From Streptomyces sp. NBC_00335 (GTDB lineage: Bacteria > Actinomycetota > Actinomycetes > Streptomycetales > Streptomycetaceae): a stretch of DNA of 64,000 bases. The translations under genes were made by a program, and so were the position numbers. Under the pieces are notes generated by a model, which searched no databases, was not told where the DNA came from, and saw only the letters and a program-made list of their open reading frames with translations. The stretch is taken from assembly GCF_036127095.1 (NCBI RefSeq), contig NZ_CP108006.1:2046001-2110000 (forward strand), read 5' to 3'. Numbering within the stretch: the stretch's first letter is position 1; each line of letters opens with the position of its first letter. Below, one piece after another: positions 17,777 to 26,418 of the stretch.

Positions 17777-17956
17777 TCGCGAGCCCCCTCTGACTATCAC
17801 AGAGCGTAATCGGAGAGAAGGAGGTGGATCGCGGGTCTGACGCCGACCGACTCGGTCGCCGACTACCGGAAAGGGCGCCTCCCGCAGCGAGATCACAATC
17901 TGCTGCGGGACGCGCCCTTCCACGCCTGACGGCCCGTCAGAGATCGCCGACGGCGT

Positions 17957-17993
17957 GCGTCAAACGTGCGTCACGAGCGTCAAATCTGCGTCA
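17957..17993 (+). repeat. GCGTCA iteron array (copy 1)
   Basis: Four GCGTCA hexamers start at 17957, 17968, 17977 and 17988, spaced 11, 9 and 11 bp, about one helical turn each. The array lies between the 482-aa gene and the methyltransferase-like 60-bp repeat; copy 2 has the same layout. Confidence 0.75.
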
Positions 17994-18008
17994 AGATATC
18001 GCCCGTAA

Positions 18009-18027
18009 CGCCCACAGCGCACATAAC
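18009..18027 (+). repeat. Arm motif CGCCCACARCGCACAYAAC (direct, copy 1)
   Basis: A 19-nt motif next to the junction. The same motif occurs inverted at 18182-18200 and direct at 46515-46533. Confidence 0.6.
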
Positions 18028-18044
18028 GCACACTGCCTTAACCC

Positions 18045-18104
18045 GCAGGTCAGACGCCCTTTCCAACGGGCTCAAGGATCGCGACGCACTCGACATGATG
18101 GGTC
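18045..18104. other. Putative attL: displaced 3' end of the RNA methyltransferase gene
   Basis: 60 bp matching 46551-46610 with three mismatches. That region holds the last codons and stop of the RNA methyltransferase. Nothing else of that gene is present here, so this is the footprint expected at the far end of an island inserted in the gene's 3' end. A shorter degenerate copy (AGGTCAGAGCCTTTCAA) follows at 18146-18162. Confidence 0.8.
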
Positions 18105-18181
18105 GTCAGAAACAGATCCAACCAAAACAGGTGGAAGAAAACCACAGGTCAGAGCCTTTCAATCTTGCCTTCGTGGCTTGA

Positions 18182-18200
18182 GTTGTGTGCGTTGTGGGCG
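18182..18200 (-). repeat. Arm motif, inverted copy at the island's left end
   Basis: GTTGTGTGCGTTGTGGGCG, the reverse complement of CGCCCACAACGCACACAAC. It faces the direct copies at 18009-18027 and 46515-46533; similarity extends about 20 bp further to a GCGTC at the inner edge (18217-18221). Confidence 0.6.
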
Positions 18201-18611
18201 CTGCGTGCGGAATCGCGACGCTGGTTTGCTGCTCGGGACCGGCCGGAACGGCGTCCAGTCGTCGACTGACAGCGACCGGTCTGCCGTCGCCCAGGCGCAG
18301 GCGGGCTCTGCATCATGGCCGTAGTCCTCTCGGGGGGGCCTGGGCACCACCGCTGAGCCATCGACGCGACTGAGCATTCCAGTTCCGCTCGGACTTCAGG
18401 GCGAGCCCCAGCTCGCCTACGGCTGCGTTGATGCCGCATCGGGCCCCTTACCCGATGGCCCGTCATGGCCATCGCGTCGCACAGGCACCAAGGAACCCTC
18501 AGCCACCGTTGCGGCATGTGTGCGCCAGCAGGCACGACGGAGAGGGAACCGGCCACTGGCGGGTAACGGTCATCCCGGGACACCGGCACCCCGGGCCGCG
18601 AGACTACGCGC

Positions 18612-19259
18612 ATGAAGATCATCCACATCCTCGCACCGCTGGCTGCCCTGGCCGCGCTGCTCACGATGGCTGCCCCTGTCCAGGCCCAGCCCGCGCCGGC
18701 CCCCGCGGCCGTAGCTGCTGCCACGGTCCCGCCGCCCGTCGACCGGAACATCTGCAAGAGGCTGGGAGGCTACTACCAGCACCTCAGCGACCCGGCCACG
18801 TTCTGGGTATGCGACAACGCCTACCGGCCCACCCGCTACACATGTCCCGACGGGCTCCTGTTCAACGAGGGGGCCCGGCCCGGCCCGGTCTGCGACTGGC
18901 CCGATCAGGTCCACTCCCAGGCCCCCACCGGCGCGACCACGCTGACCGCCGCCCCGGCCCACCTTCAAAAGCTCCCGCTGAAGGTCGTCGGCCTCAAGGC
19001 GACCCTGAAGACCGGACTGATCGGAGTGCCGATCACGTTCAAGAGCAAGTCCGGCAAGGTCCTGTGCACCGCCACCACTCAGTCGGTCAACTACTACGAC
19101 AACACCCGTGGCGCGCCCAGCGTCGCCACCTGCGACAGCACCTCGGGCCTGGTCGGTACCGTCACGGACCTGCTGCTCGGCTACACCGCCTCCTTCGCCG
19201 GCCGCGACGGTCTCTTCGAGGCATCGACCGGTAACGGCACCGTGAAACTCCTCGGATAA
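18612..19259 (+). CDS. Secreted protein with CBM14-like (peritrophin-A type) chitin-binding domain
   Basis: 215 residues. Signal peptide of about 27 residues (APLAALAALLTMAAPVQAQ), then a Cys-rich segment at about 47-97 with six cysteines. Its spacing (CKRLGGYYQH ... FWVCDNAYR ... YTCPDGLLFNE ... VCDWP) matches CBM14/peritrophin-A domains, which bind chitin. A C-terminal ~110-residue beta-rich domain follows, with two Cys. CBM14 is mostly a eukaryotic domain. Placed beside a class F sortase and a likely sortase substrate, so it may belong to a surface system. Confidence 0.75.
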   Translation: MKIIHILAPLAALAALLTMAAPVQAQPAPAPAAVAAATVPPPVDRNICKRLGGYYQHLSDPATFWVCDNAYRPTRYTCPDGLLFNEGARPGPVCDWPDQVHSQAPTGATTLTAAPAHLQKLPLKVVGLKATLKTGLIGVPITFKSKSGKVLCTATTQSVNYYDNTRGAPSVATCDSTSGLVGTVTDLLLGYTASFAGRDGLFEASTGNGTVKLLG

Positions 19260-19330
19260 CCCCGGCCCGCGCGGAATGAGCACGTACGTCAATACCCCCG
19301 CACACCGTGGCCCTCGACGGGAGCAACCCA

Positions 19331-19355
19331 GGTCCCCCGCCGACACGGCGGGACC
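19331..19355. terminator. Stem-loop between convergent genes
   Basis: GGTCCC(C)CGCCG pairs with CGGCGGGACC around ACA, with one bulge, between the CBM14-like gene and the sortase gene. Confidence 0.55.
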
Positions 19356-19364
19356 CCTGAGGTC

Positions 19365-20066
19365 TCAGCGCGTGGATGCCGGGGTGTCGGTGAGGTGGGC
19401 GTAGACGACGACGTTGGCCGGGTAACCGGTCTTCTTGGTGTAGGTGCCGCCGCAGGTGATGAGCCGCAGTTCGGGGCGTCCCGTGGCGCCGTAGACCTGC
19501 TGGTCGGGGAAGCCCTCGCGGTCGTGGACCTCGATCGCGTCGACGGTGAAGACCGCAGTGGTTCCGTCTCGGCGTGCTACTTCTATGCGCTCGCCCTTCT
19601 TCAGAGCTCCGAGCTGGTAGAAGACGGCGGGACCCTGCTTGTTGTCCACATGGCTGGCGACGACGGCCGTGCCATCTGCGCCGGGTGACGTACCACCCGC
19701 GTACCAGCCCGCGAGGTTCTTGCCGTCGGGCGGGGGCGCCTGGAGGCTGCCGTCGCTCTCCAGGCCGAGGCCCGTGAGTGGGGCGTCGATGCGGAGCGAG
19801 GGTACGCGGATGCGTTCCGGCTCGGCCGGGGCCATGGCCGCCGGCTGGGGCGTGGACGTCGGGGTGGGCGCGGAGCTCCCCCCTCGCGACTCACCGCGCA
19901 ACTGGTCGAACACCCGGTGCTGGGTGCCGAGGAGACCTTGGGCCCGGGTCGGCTGGGGTGGCGGCTGCGGTATGTCATCGGTGGTGATCAGCCAGACCCC
20001 CACGGCCGCCGCGAGTGCGGTCAGGGATCCGATCGTCCGGTTCCCCCAACGCCGTCCGTCCGGCAC
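19365..20066 (-). CDS. Class F sortase
   Basis: 233 residues. An N-terminal TM anchor (SLTALAAAVGVWLITTD, about 14-30), a Pro/Thr-rich linker, and a sortase domain with catalytic His139 (VVASHVDN) and Cys205 (LRLITCGGTY). The GTG at 20066 has GAGGGGG six bases upstream and is preferred to the longer frame. Class F enzymes are typical of actinobacteria and attach proteins to the envelope. The upstream gene (20178-20714) encodes a secreted protein with a hydrophobic C-terminus and RRR tail, its probable substrate. Confidence 0.88.
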   Translation of the reverse strand: MPDGRRWGNRTIGSLTALAAAVGVWLITTDDIPQPPPQPTRAQGLLGTQHRVFDQLRGESRGGSSAPTPTSTPQPAAMAPAEPERIRVPSLRIDAPLTGLGLESDGSLQAPPPDGKNLAGWYAGGTSPGADGTAVVASHVDNKQGPAVFYQLGALKKGERIEVARRDGTTAVFTVDAIEVHDREGFPDQQVYGATGRPELRLITCGGTYTKKTGYPANVVVYAHLTDTPASTR

Positions 20067-20177
20067 GTACGCCCCCTCTTGTCCGTGTGATGTCGGTGAC
20101 CCGCGGAGGTGCCGGATCCGGGCTCGGGGCACCGGATCCGACACCGCCATACGCGTACGGCCTGAGCCGCAGACCGG

Positions 20178-20714
20178 TCAGGCCCGACCGGAGGCCGTCC
20201 GGCGGCGCGCCATCCACACTCCGCCGACGGCCGCGGCACCGAGGGCGCCGATGCCGGCCGCAAGGTTCGTACCGGAGTCCTGGGTGCCGCCGAGGCCGGT
20301 CTTCACCGCGCCCTTGGGGTGCGCCGCAGAGACGGTGAGGGTGCCGGTGAACGGGCCCTCGACGTTGCCCTTGCCGTCGTCGCAGACCACGGACACCTCG
20401 TAGGAGCCGGGCTTGGTGCTCGCGGGAACGGTGCCGACGCCGCCGACCTCGTTCTTGAGCATGGAGAGCTTGACGGTCGGGATGCTGGAGCCGGTGACGC
20501 CCGTCTTGAAGGTGGCCAGGCCCTCCTTGCCCTTGCAGTTGCCTCCGTCGAAGACGGAGAACTGCCCGCCCGGAGCGACCGGGTTGGGCTGGAGCACGAC
20601 CGGGTTGGAGGCGGCTGCGGCGGCCGGGCTGCCGGCAGCGGCGGCCGGGCCAGCGAGGCCGAAGCCTGTCGCGAGGGCGAGGGCGCCACCGGTGAGTATC
20701 GAGGACGTACGCAT
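20178..20714 (-). CDS. Secreted protein with non-LPxTG C-terminal sorting-like signal
   Basis: 178 residues. Signal peptide ending AAAAG, then a beta-rich domain with two Cys (GGNCKGKEG and VVCDDGKGN, about residues 59 and 113). The C-terminus has Gly/Thr-rich sequence (TGLGGTQDSGTN), a hydrophobic helix (LAAGIGALGAAAVGGVWMA) and RRRTASGRA. The helix-plus-Arg tail is the layout of a sortase substrate, but no LPxTG or LAxTG is present. GGGGAGAACAAC precedes the ATG at 20714. It lies 111 bp upstream of the class F sortase on the same strand. Confidence 0.8.
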   Translation of the reverse strand: MRTSSILTGGALALATGFGLAGPAAAAGSPAAAAASNPVVLQPNPVAPGGQFSVFDGGNCKGKEGLATFKTGVTGSSIPTVKLSMLKNEVGGVGTVPASTKPGSYEVSVVCDDGKGNVEGPFTGTLTVSAAHPKGAVKTGLGGTQDSGTNLAAGIGALGAAAVGGVWMARRRTASGRA

Positions 20715-21393
20715 GTTGTTCTCCCCTGGACGCGGCCACGGAGCCACCCCCGTGTAAGGCAGGAACCGCGTCCCGGGATCAGCACACGGCCGTCCCTCAA
20801 CCGGCGCATCCCGGACCGGCGCACCCGTCCGGCGTGTCGCGGACACGACAGAGCCCGAAGCCCAATGACCGTGCAGGTCAGACCGCTTAGCAGGTGATCT
20901 CTGGGTTACCGCAGCAAGTTCGGCCGAACGCATGACGGACTCCCTGCCAGGGACTCCCTGCAATGGCCCCCCAGGCCCCCGCCCCGAATCGCCGACGGCC
21001 CCGGGAACCGAGCAGCCCCGCAACGCTGGCATCCCCTACCCCAAGGCGGCCCGGATCAGCAGATCACTGACGGATGCACCGCGGAGCCAGAACACCGACG
21101 AAGGGCATCGAGCGGCGTGACCGGCCGGTCGCCACAGAGGCCAGTACGGCCGCCGATGCGCCCACGGCCCCCTCACCGACCGTCATGAACCCGCCGCCTT
21201 GGCCCGTGCGCTTCCTCTTCGTGATCACCCTCGGTTCGACTCCGGGCGCAAGGCGCCAAGATCGTCGAGACGGGCGAGGTGGCGAACCCCACCGGCCCGA
21301 TGGTCGCCGGAGCCACACCGGACCCGCGGTTTCGACGTCAGCGGCCAAGCCGAGCTGTCGCGACGGCACCCATGGAGCGAGGTCCCGGCCGCG
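20715..21393. other. Gene-poor stretch
   Basis: Contains the promoter side of the sortase-substrate gene. No convincing coding sequence or known element was seen; the open frames are inconsistent in codon bias and overlap the antisense of the DUF6236-like gene. Confidence 0.4.
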
Positions 21394-22683
21394 TCAGATC
21401 CCGGTGCCCGCAGCCCGGGCCGAGACGCGCAGGATGCGCCGCAGGAGCGACTGCGGTTCGAGGTCGTACTTGATCCGCAGGAGGCAAGTGACCGCGGAGT
21501 TCCGCAGGTGAGCGTCGCGGGCGTCAACCACGTGACGGCGTATGGACGTCACGCCGAAGGCGACCGCTCCGGCGGTGAGCAGGGACGATCCTGCGGCCAA
21601 CCCGCCCAGGGAAGCGGCCGCCGCGCTGCCGAGCTCCAGCTTGTAACCGATCGCGGCATGGCCAGCCTCCATCCTGAGCCCCTTCATCGCCGCTTCGAGG
21701 TCTTTCAATGGCGTCGTGAACCGCTGCTGGACCAACAGCCGCAGATACGCCTCAACGGCCGCGGGATCGTCGGCGGAGCCAAGCGCGACACGCAGCTCCT
21801 CAGCCGTCGCGGCCACCGCGTCCGCGAAGGCGTCGAACTCCGTGGCATGGCGGGTGCGCAGCTGGATGATCTTCTCGACCGGGATGTCCTGGAGACCGCG
21901 CGGCACCACGCAGCGCACCACCAGATGCCCGATAGCGGCCGCGAACTGCCGTTGGCCGAACACGGTCGCGGGCGTTACGGGAGCGGCACTGTTGTGGGCC
22001 CGATAACGGCTAATGAGCTGGGGGCCGCTTTCTCCCAGGAGAACCTCCGCCAGCCGCGGGGCGCTCCAGTCGCCGCTGTACGGGTGCAGGACGGGCTGGT
22101 CGGTGACGGGCAGGTACCCGGTGCGGCGCGCCAGTTCGTCGACGACCACGCGCTTCCAGATCCAGGCGAGGGTGGGGTCCATGGCGGCCCAACGGGACTG
22201 GCGTCCATCGACGTCCACGTTATCGGCGATGCCGGGCACCATCAGCCCCATGGACTCCATTTCCCAGTAGGCGACTTCGCCCCAGTGCATCGGCACCAGG
22301 TCCGGTCCGAGACCAGGATCGCCGCCTCCCTGCGGCCAGGCGCGGGTTGCCCCGTCATACGCGTCGTAGCGCATCATGGGCACTCTTCCCGGCTGCTTGA
22401 CGGCCCGCTCCCGCAGGTTGTTCGCATAGCGTCGCCACATGGTGTGGGAGTCGACGCTGAACACCTCTCTGAACAGCGGAATCACCGCTTCGATCGCCTC
22501 GCGAGGAGAGACGTCGACGACGAAGTCGAGCCCGTCCTTGAGCGCCAGGGCAACACCCGCATCGGCCGGGACGAACCGGTCGGGGACCACACGTGCCATG
22601 CGCGGCCAGTACAAGGCCGCCGCTTTCAGCCACTCCTCGCTGCGGAAGTGGATGTACGGGTAGTAGAGCCCGATGCGCTGCAT
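21394..22683 (-). CDS. DUF6236-like protein
   Basis: 429 residues starting MQRIGLYYPYIHFRSEEWLK, the signature start of the DUF6236-type proteins of Streptomyces. Mostly alpha-helical and soluble, with one hydrophobic Gly/Ala-rich stretch at about 370-395 (AAAASLGGLAAGSSLL). The C-terminus ends in a basic segment (LLRRILRVSARAAG). No catalytic motif is visible and no partner gene is adjacent. Function unknown. Confidence 0.7.
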   Translation of the reverse strand: MQRIGLYYPYIHFRSEEWLKAAALYWPRMARVVPDRFVPADAGVALALKDGLDFVVDVSPREAIEAVIPLFREVFSVDSHTMWRRYANNLRERAVKQPGRVPMMRYDAYDGATRAWPQGGGDPGLGPDLVPMHWGEVAYWEMESMGLMVPGIADNVDVDGRQSRWAAMDPTLAWIWKRVVVDELARRTGYLPVTDQPVLHPYSGDWSAPRLAEVLLGESGPQLISRYRAHNSAAPVTPATVFGQRQFAAAIGHLVVRCVVPRGLQDIPVEKIIQLRTRHATEFDAFADAVAATAEELRVALGSADDPAAVEAYLRLLVQQRFTTPLKDLEAAMKGLRMEAGHAAIGYKLELGSAAAASLGGLAAGSSLLTAGAVAFGVTSIRRHVVDARDAHLRNSAVTCLLRIKYDLEPQSLLRRILRVSARAAGTGI

Positions 22684-22762
22684 CGGATCACGCTAGCCAG
22701 CACGGGCGTGTTGCGGAAGGGATGGTGGAGACGCAACCGATCTCGCCCCGAACCAGGGCCTG

Positions 22763-23015
22763 TTGGGGAATACCGGGGCCCGACTGGGAGCAATGGCCGA
22801 GGACGAGCCGGCCTTGCCGCTCGCCGACGGTGCGTTCGACCGCGTCACCAGCCGCCATCCCGTGAAGGCCTGGCAGGAGGAAATCGCCCGCATCCTCGTA
22901 CCCATCGGCACGTGCCTTTTCCCAGCACGTGGGGCCGGCCGGCGTCTTCGAGCTGGTGGAGTACTTCCTCGCCCACACCGCCCGATCCTTATCGAAACCC
23001 GCAAGCCCGCCTGAG
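22763..23015 (+). pseudogene. Fragment of a class I SAM methyltransferase
   Basis: LPLADGAFDRVTSRHPVKAWQEEIARIL matches motif IV and post-motif regions of small SAM methyltransferases (typical F-D-x-V ... E-I-x-R-V-L-x-P-G-G). It then changes frame near 22915 to FSQHVGPAGVFELVEYF, which continues the family. No N-terminal SAM-binding part is present. A decayed remnant. Confidence 0.55.
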
Positions 23016-23158
23016 ACGGCCGTGGCCTGGTGAGACGAACGCCTACCCGCAGATGAACCCGGCACCGGCCCAGTCGATCCGGAGCTGGGTGGGCCCCACC
23101 GACGAGGGCCACCCAGCGGGACACCTACCGCGGGGCGGCACCAACCGGCGGCCTTCGG

Positions 23159-23329
23159 CTACGACTGGCCCTGGTCCATCACGCCTCCACCGCGTGTCCT
23201 CGCCTCCGGCGCGGGCTCCTGGTCAGCAGCATCCACGCCCGCCCCGGGGCCATCGTCCTGGGGGCCGGCGACCCTGCGGACGACCAGCTCAGGCTGGTCG
23301 TCGGCGTCGTGCTCATCGATCTCGGGCAT
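23159..23329 (-). CDS. Small acidic ORF with ideal ribosome site (56 aa)
   Basis: Frame MPEIDEHDADDQPELVVRRV ... ending MDQGQS. AAGGAG lies 6 nt before the ATG, an ideal Shine-Dalgarno. Highly acidic N-terminus, no TM or signal. It sits 310 bp downstream of the YcaO gene on the same strand. Could be a peptide precursor, a small regulator or spurious; weak evidence beyond the ribosome site. Confidence 0.35.
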   Translation of the reverse strand: MPEIDEHDADDQPELVVRRVAGPQDDGPGAGVDAADQEPAPEARTRGGGVMDQGQS

Positions 23330-23639
23330 GTGGCTCTCCTTATTCGGGACTGTCAGGTACTGGTACCAACGAGCCGCCGCTCACCGGATAACGGCTCCTG
23401 AGGGATGGCTGCACGACTACGCGGAACCTGACCACCGACGTGGTCACCACCGCCGCTACCGTCCCGGCGCCCGCAGGGCGGCAATCTTCCACGCGGGCTT
23501 AGCCGAGCAGGCCTGCTTTCGTACGAGGCTTCCGCACTGAGCTGCTGCCCGCCGGGGCGAGATCAGTCTGCCGCGGGACGGCTGCTGTCACCGAGGTGGT
23601 CGCAGGCGCCCATGTGGTACCGCGCGGGGGCAGACGGTG

Positions 23640-25004
23640 TCAGGTGATCGCAGCATTGGTACCAGTTCGCGCGGACCTGCTACGGGTGGCAGGCCTGACG
23701 GCGTATCGACCGCGGGGGCCGGGCAGCACGAGCGCCCCCTTGACCACCGCAAAGAATCGCTCCAGGCCGGGGACCAAGGCGTGGGCGACGTGGATGTCAC
23801 CGGGCAGGACGCGGATCGTTCGCCGGTAGGCCGTGTACCCCCCGGCGGCGAGCAGGGAGAGTACTTGGTCCAGTCGGTGCTGCGGCCCTCCGGGCGGCTG
23901 CCGGCGGTCCGCGAAGGGGACGAGCTCGGCACGGCTCAGCTGACCGGTCAGGTCGAACCGCCCGCACGCGTGGAGCTGTGGGTAGCTGTGCAGGGCGCGC
24001 AGGTCGGCCTGCCGGTCGAGGGTGTCCCCAGGGGCCAGGGCCCGGACCTGCACTGATTCCAGGAGTTCGGTGAGGGCCCGGTGAACAGCCTGGCGCATGC
24101 TCAAGGAGGCACCTTGGCCACGGAAGTACGGTGACTCGGGGGTGGGAGGGCTGTAGGCGACGACGGTGGGGATATCGAGGTCCGTGGTCGCGTCCAGCAG
24201 GTGTACGCGGTGCCCCGCGCTTTCCTCGACGTGAGCGTGGAGGCTGGCCAGGTCGGGCGGCAGAGTGCGGGGATCAAGTTCCGCGAGGTGGTGGCCGCTG
24301 CCGAGGAAGGCGTGTGCAAGCAGGAGCGAGCAGGCGTCGCGCTCGACGGTCTCGTACAGGGCGTGCAGCGTGGCGTCAGTGAGGGAAAGGCCGAGGCCGT
24401 AGCCGGAGTTCACCGCGTACCGGGACAGCGCGCGGTAGTCGCCCTGGTCGCCGGCCCGCTCCCTGAGGGCCGGGCCTTGCTCCGAGTCCGCGTACCAAGG
24501 GGACGAAAGATAGACGGGGACGTCCAATTCATGGACCTCCGCGAGTGGCTCGTACGTCCAGCAGGCGAGTCTCTGCTCCGGAGCCGCGGCCAGGAGCAGA
24601 GCGCTGGCCTCGGCGGCCAAGGCCCCTCGGGCGAGTTCTCCCGCGTACCGCAGCCGGGTCCGAGCCGGATCGAAGCCGGCCGGACCCGCCAGATGGCGTT
24701 CCAACGCCTCGCACACGGCGCCCAGTCCGGCCCGTGCAGCGCTTCCGGCTGCGTGCCCGACCGCATCGGGCACCACGTTCCCCTGCCTGTCGAGGAGCTG
24801 GCACGAAACGGTGGTCGGGTGCTGACCCGCCGCGTGGTCCGTCCACTGCGGGAAGAGCCCGAGGACCTCGGCCGCACGGAGCACCACGGCGGTGGCCTGC
24901 TTGAGCGAAGGGGTCAGCTCGCCGGCCGGCCCGGCAGGTACGTGAGGGGTGGTTGCGGTCCGGCCGGGGGCCGGCCGCGCGCTCTCGTACCCACCTGGCG
25001 TCAT
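23640..25004 (-). CDS. YcaO-domain protein (stand-alone, putative RiPP enzyme)
   Basis: 454 residues. YcaO signatures in order: AARAGLGAVCEALERHLA (about 90-107; E-A-x-E-R type ATP/Mg site), GYGLGLSLTDATLHALYE then TVERDA (about 200-225) and ASLSMRQAVHRALTELLES (about 305). YcaO proteins use ATP to activate peptide backbone amides, giving azolines, thioamides or amidines. There is no PxPxP end and no E1-like, TfuA or dehydrogenase partner. The ATG at 25004 is 4 nt after a 41-aa ORF, suggesting coupling to a precursor peptide. Confidence 0.8.
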   Translation of the reverse strand: MTPGGYESARPAPGRTATTPHVPAGPAGELTPSLKQATAVVLRAAEVLGLFPQWTDHAAGQHPTTVSCQLLDRQGNVVPDAVGHAAGSAARAGLGAVCEALERHLAGPAGFDPARTRLRYAGELARGALAAEASALLLAAAPEQRLACWTYEPLAEVHELDVPVYLSSPWYADSEQGPALRERAGDQGDYRALSRYAVNSGYGLGLSLTDATLHALYETVERDACSLLLAHAFLGSGHHLAELDPRTLPPDLASLHAHVEESAGHRVHLLDATTDLDIPTVVAYSPPTPESPYFRGQGASLSMRQAVHRALTELLESVQVRALAPGDTLDRQADLRALHSYPQLHACGRFDLTGQLSRAELVPFADRRQPPGGPQHRLDQVLSLLAAGGYTAYRRTIRVLPGDIHVAHALVPGLERFFAVVKGALVLPGPRGRYAVRPATRSRSARTGTNAAIT

Positions 25005-25008
25005 GCGG

Positions 25009-25134
25009 TCAGGCCTGCCCGCCCTGGTCTCCCTTGTCATCGAGGCCCAGCTCGGCGGCGAGGACCGCCTCGGCCTCCGACAGTTGGGTCTCCATCGGCT
25101 GGACGATGCCCATGTCTCCGACGCTCGCTCCCAT
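25009..25134 (-). CDS. Candidate RiPP precursor peptide (41 aa) upstream of YcaO
   Basis: Reads MGASVGDMGIVQPMETQLSE then AEAVLAAELGLDDKGDQGGQA. GGAAGG lies about 8 nt before the ATG, and the stop is 4 nt from the YcaO start. The acidic helical middle looks leader-like. The C-terminal 20 residues contain no Cys, Ser or Thr, so a conventional azoline product is not possible there; amidine or other backbone chemistry would be needed, or the modified residues lie in the N-terminal half. Not recognised as a known precursor. Confidence 0.55.
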   Translation of the reverse strand: MGASVGDMGIVQPMETQLSEAEAVLAAELGLDDKGDQGGQA

Positions 25135-25301
25135 GGTCTTCACCTTCCGTTTCCGTCACTGGCCAAAGGGCTGCGGGTCCGCCGCCCTGCCAGAAGGTAA
25201 TCGGGCACCGGGCGGGCAGGCAGGGCGCACGGGGGCGCATCCGCCCCCCGAAGGAGGACGGCGCGATCCCGGCCCCGCGAACGTGCCCCCAGGCGCCCTG
25301 C

Positions 25302-26276
25302 CTACTGCTCAAGCCGGGTAACGTCGGGTGCTCGGGGACCGACGGCTTCACCGACCGCTCTGGTGATTGTCCACAACTGGTCGGCCGACAGCCGCACATC
25401 CAGCGCACCGATGTTCTCCCGCAGGTGACCAATCCTTCGCATGCCCGGGATGGGAACCACGGAGTCGCCCTGCGCGAGGAGCCAGGCGAGTACCAGTTGC
25501 GCCGGCGTGCACCCGACCTGCGAAGCGAGGGCACGTACGCTCTCGACGACGGCGAGGTTGGCGGTGAGGTTGGCACCCCGAAAGCGCGGCTGGTCACGTC
25601 TCACGTCGTCGTCGGACAGCCCGTCCACCCCTGCCATCTCGCCTGTCAGGAGGCCCCGGCCGAGCGGACAATAGGCCACGAGGGCAACACCGAGTTCGCG
25701 GGCCGCGGGCAGGATCTCCTTCTCCAGGCCGCGGGTCCACAGTGAGTACTCGCTCTGCAAGGCCGCGATCGGCGCCTGCACACAGGCCCGGCGCAGCGTC
25801 TCGGCGCTCACCTCCGAGAGACCGAGGAAGCGCACCTTGCCCTCATGGACGAGTTCGGCCATCGCGCCGACGGTGTCCTCGATCGGGACGCCGGGGTCAC
25901 GCCGGTGCAGATAGAACAGGTCGAGATGGTCGACGCCCAGCCGCTTCAGCGACGCCTCGCAGGCGCGCTTGGCGTACGCCGGTGTGGAGTCGACCCTGCG
26001 GGCACGCGCGTCGGCGCCGCGTACGACACCGAACTTGGTGGCGAGAAAGACCTCGTGGCGACGCCCGGCGATGGCACGACCGACGAGCTCTTCGTTGGTA
26101 TGCGGCCCGTACATGTCGGCGGTGTCGAGGAAGGTGACGCCACAGTCGAGGGCCTCGCTGATCGTGACTCTCGACTCTGCTTCGTCGGACGGTCCGTAGA
26201 AGTCCGACATCCCCATGCACCCCAGACCCAGTGCCGACACCTGCGGACCGTTCCGGCCCAGCCTCCGCGACAGCAT
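25302..26276 (-). CDS. Aldo/keto reductase
   Basis: 324 residues, full-length (alpha/beta)8 AKR. N-terminal [13 protein letters not shown]; catalytic Asp/Tyr in [10 protein letters not shown] (about 50-58), Lys in LATKFG (about 81) and His in FYLHRRDP (about 122). NADPH-binding region [17 protein letters not shown] near the C-terminus. Typical of the YghZ/AKR13-like branch. It precedes the YcaO peptide locus by 167 bp on the same strand and might be part of it, but such enzymes are common. Confidence 0.88.
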   Translation of the reverse strand: MLSRRLGRNGPQVSALGLGCMGMSDFYGPSDEAESRVTISEALDCGVTFLDTADMYGPHTNEELVGRAIAGRRHEVFLATKFGVVRGADARARRVDSTPAYAKRACEASLKRLGVDHLDLFYLHRRDPGVPIEDTVGAMAELVHEGKVRFLGLSEVSAETLRRACVQAPIAALQSEYSLWTRGLEKEILPAARELGVALVAYCPLGRGLLTGEMAGVDGLSDDDVRRDQPRFRGANLTANLAVVESVRALASQVGCTPAQLVLAWLLAQGDSVVPIPGMRRIGHLRENIGALDVRLSADQLWTITRAVGEAVGPRAPDVTRLEQ

Positions 26277-26418
26277 CCGCCCTCCCCACTCCCGTGCCCG
26301 GCCTCAGCCTAGGCGTCCAAGAACCAGCAGCAGAGGGCTTGTTCGGGCCTTCTGCAAGCCCTCCGGGGTCTCCTACGATCACAGCACGGATCCGGGACCA
26401 GGGAAGGGGCCGTGCCCT

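Larger units (their letters stand above)
15978..18104 (+). repeat. Direct repeat unit, copy 1 (distal)
   Basis: About 2.13 kb resembling 44479-46610 along its whole length, in the same orientation. It contains a promoter region, the 482-aa HTH/coiled-coil gene, the GCGTCA array and a 60-bp copy of the methyltransferase 3' end. Differences are mostly single substitutions, with many synonymous changes in the gene. Confidence 0.85.

Noticed and set aside
18149..18757. Reverse-strand 202-codon frame at the island's left end as a recombination gene
   Set aside because: Low-complexity Ala/Gly/Arg composition, overlaps the CBM14-like gene and has no recombinase motif.
21210..21260. T-arm-like sequence (GGTTCGACTCC) suggesting a tRNA or tRNA fragment
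   Set aside because: Neither strand folds into T-arm, anticodon or acceptor stems around it.
21199..23391. 730-codon plus-strand frame
   Set aside because: Mostly the antisense of the DUF6236-like gene, with mixed composition and no supporting start site.
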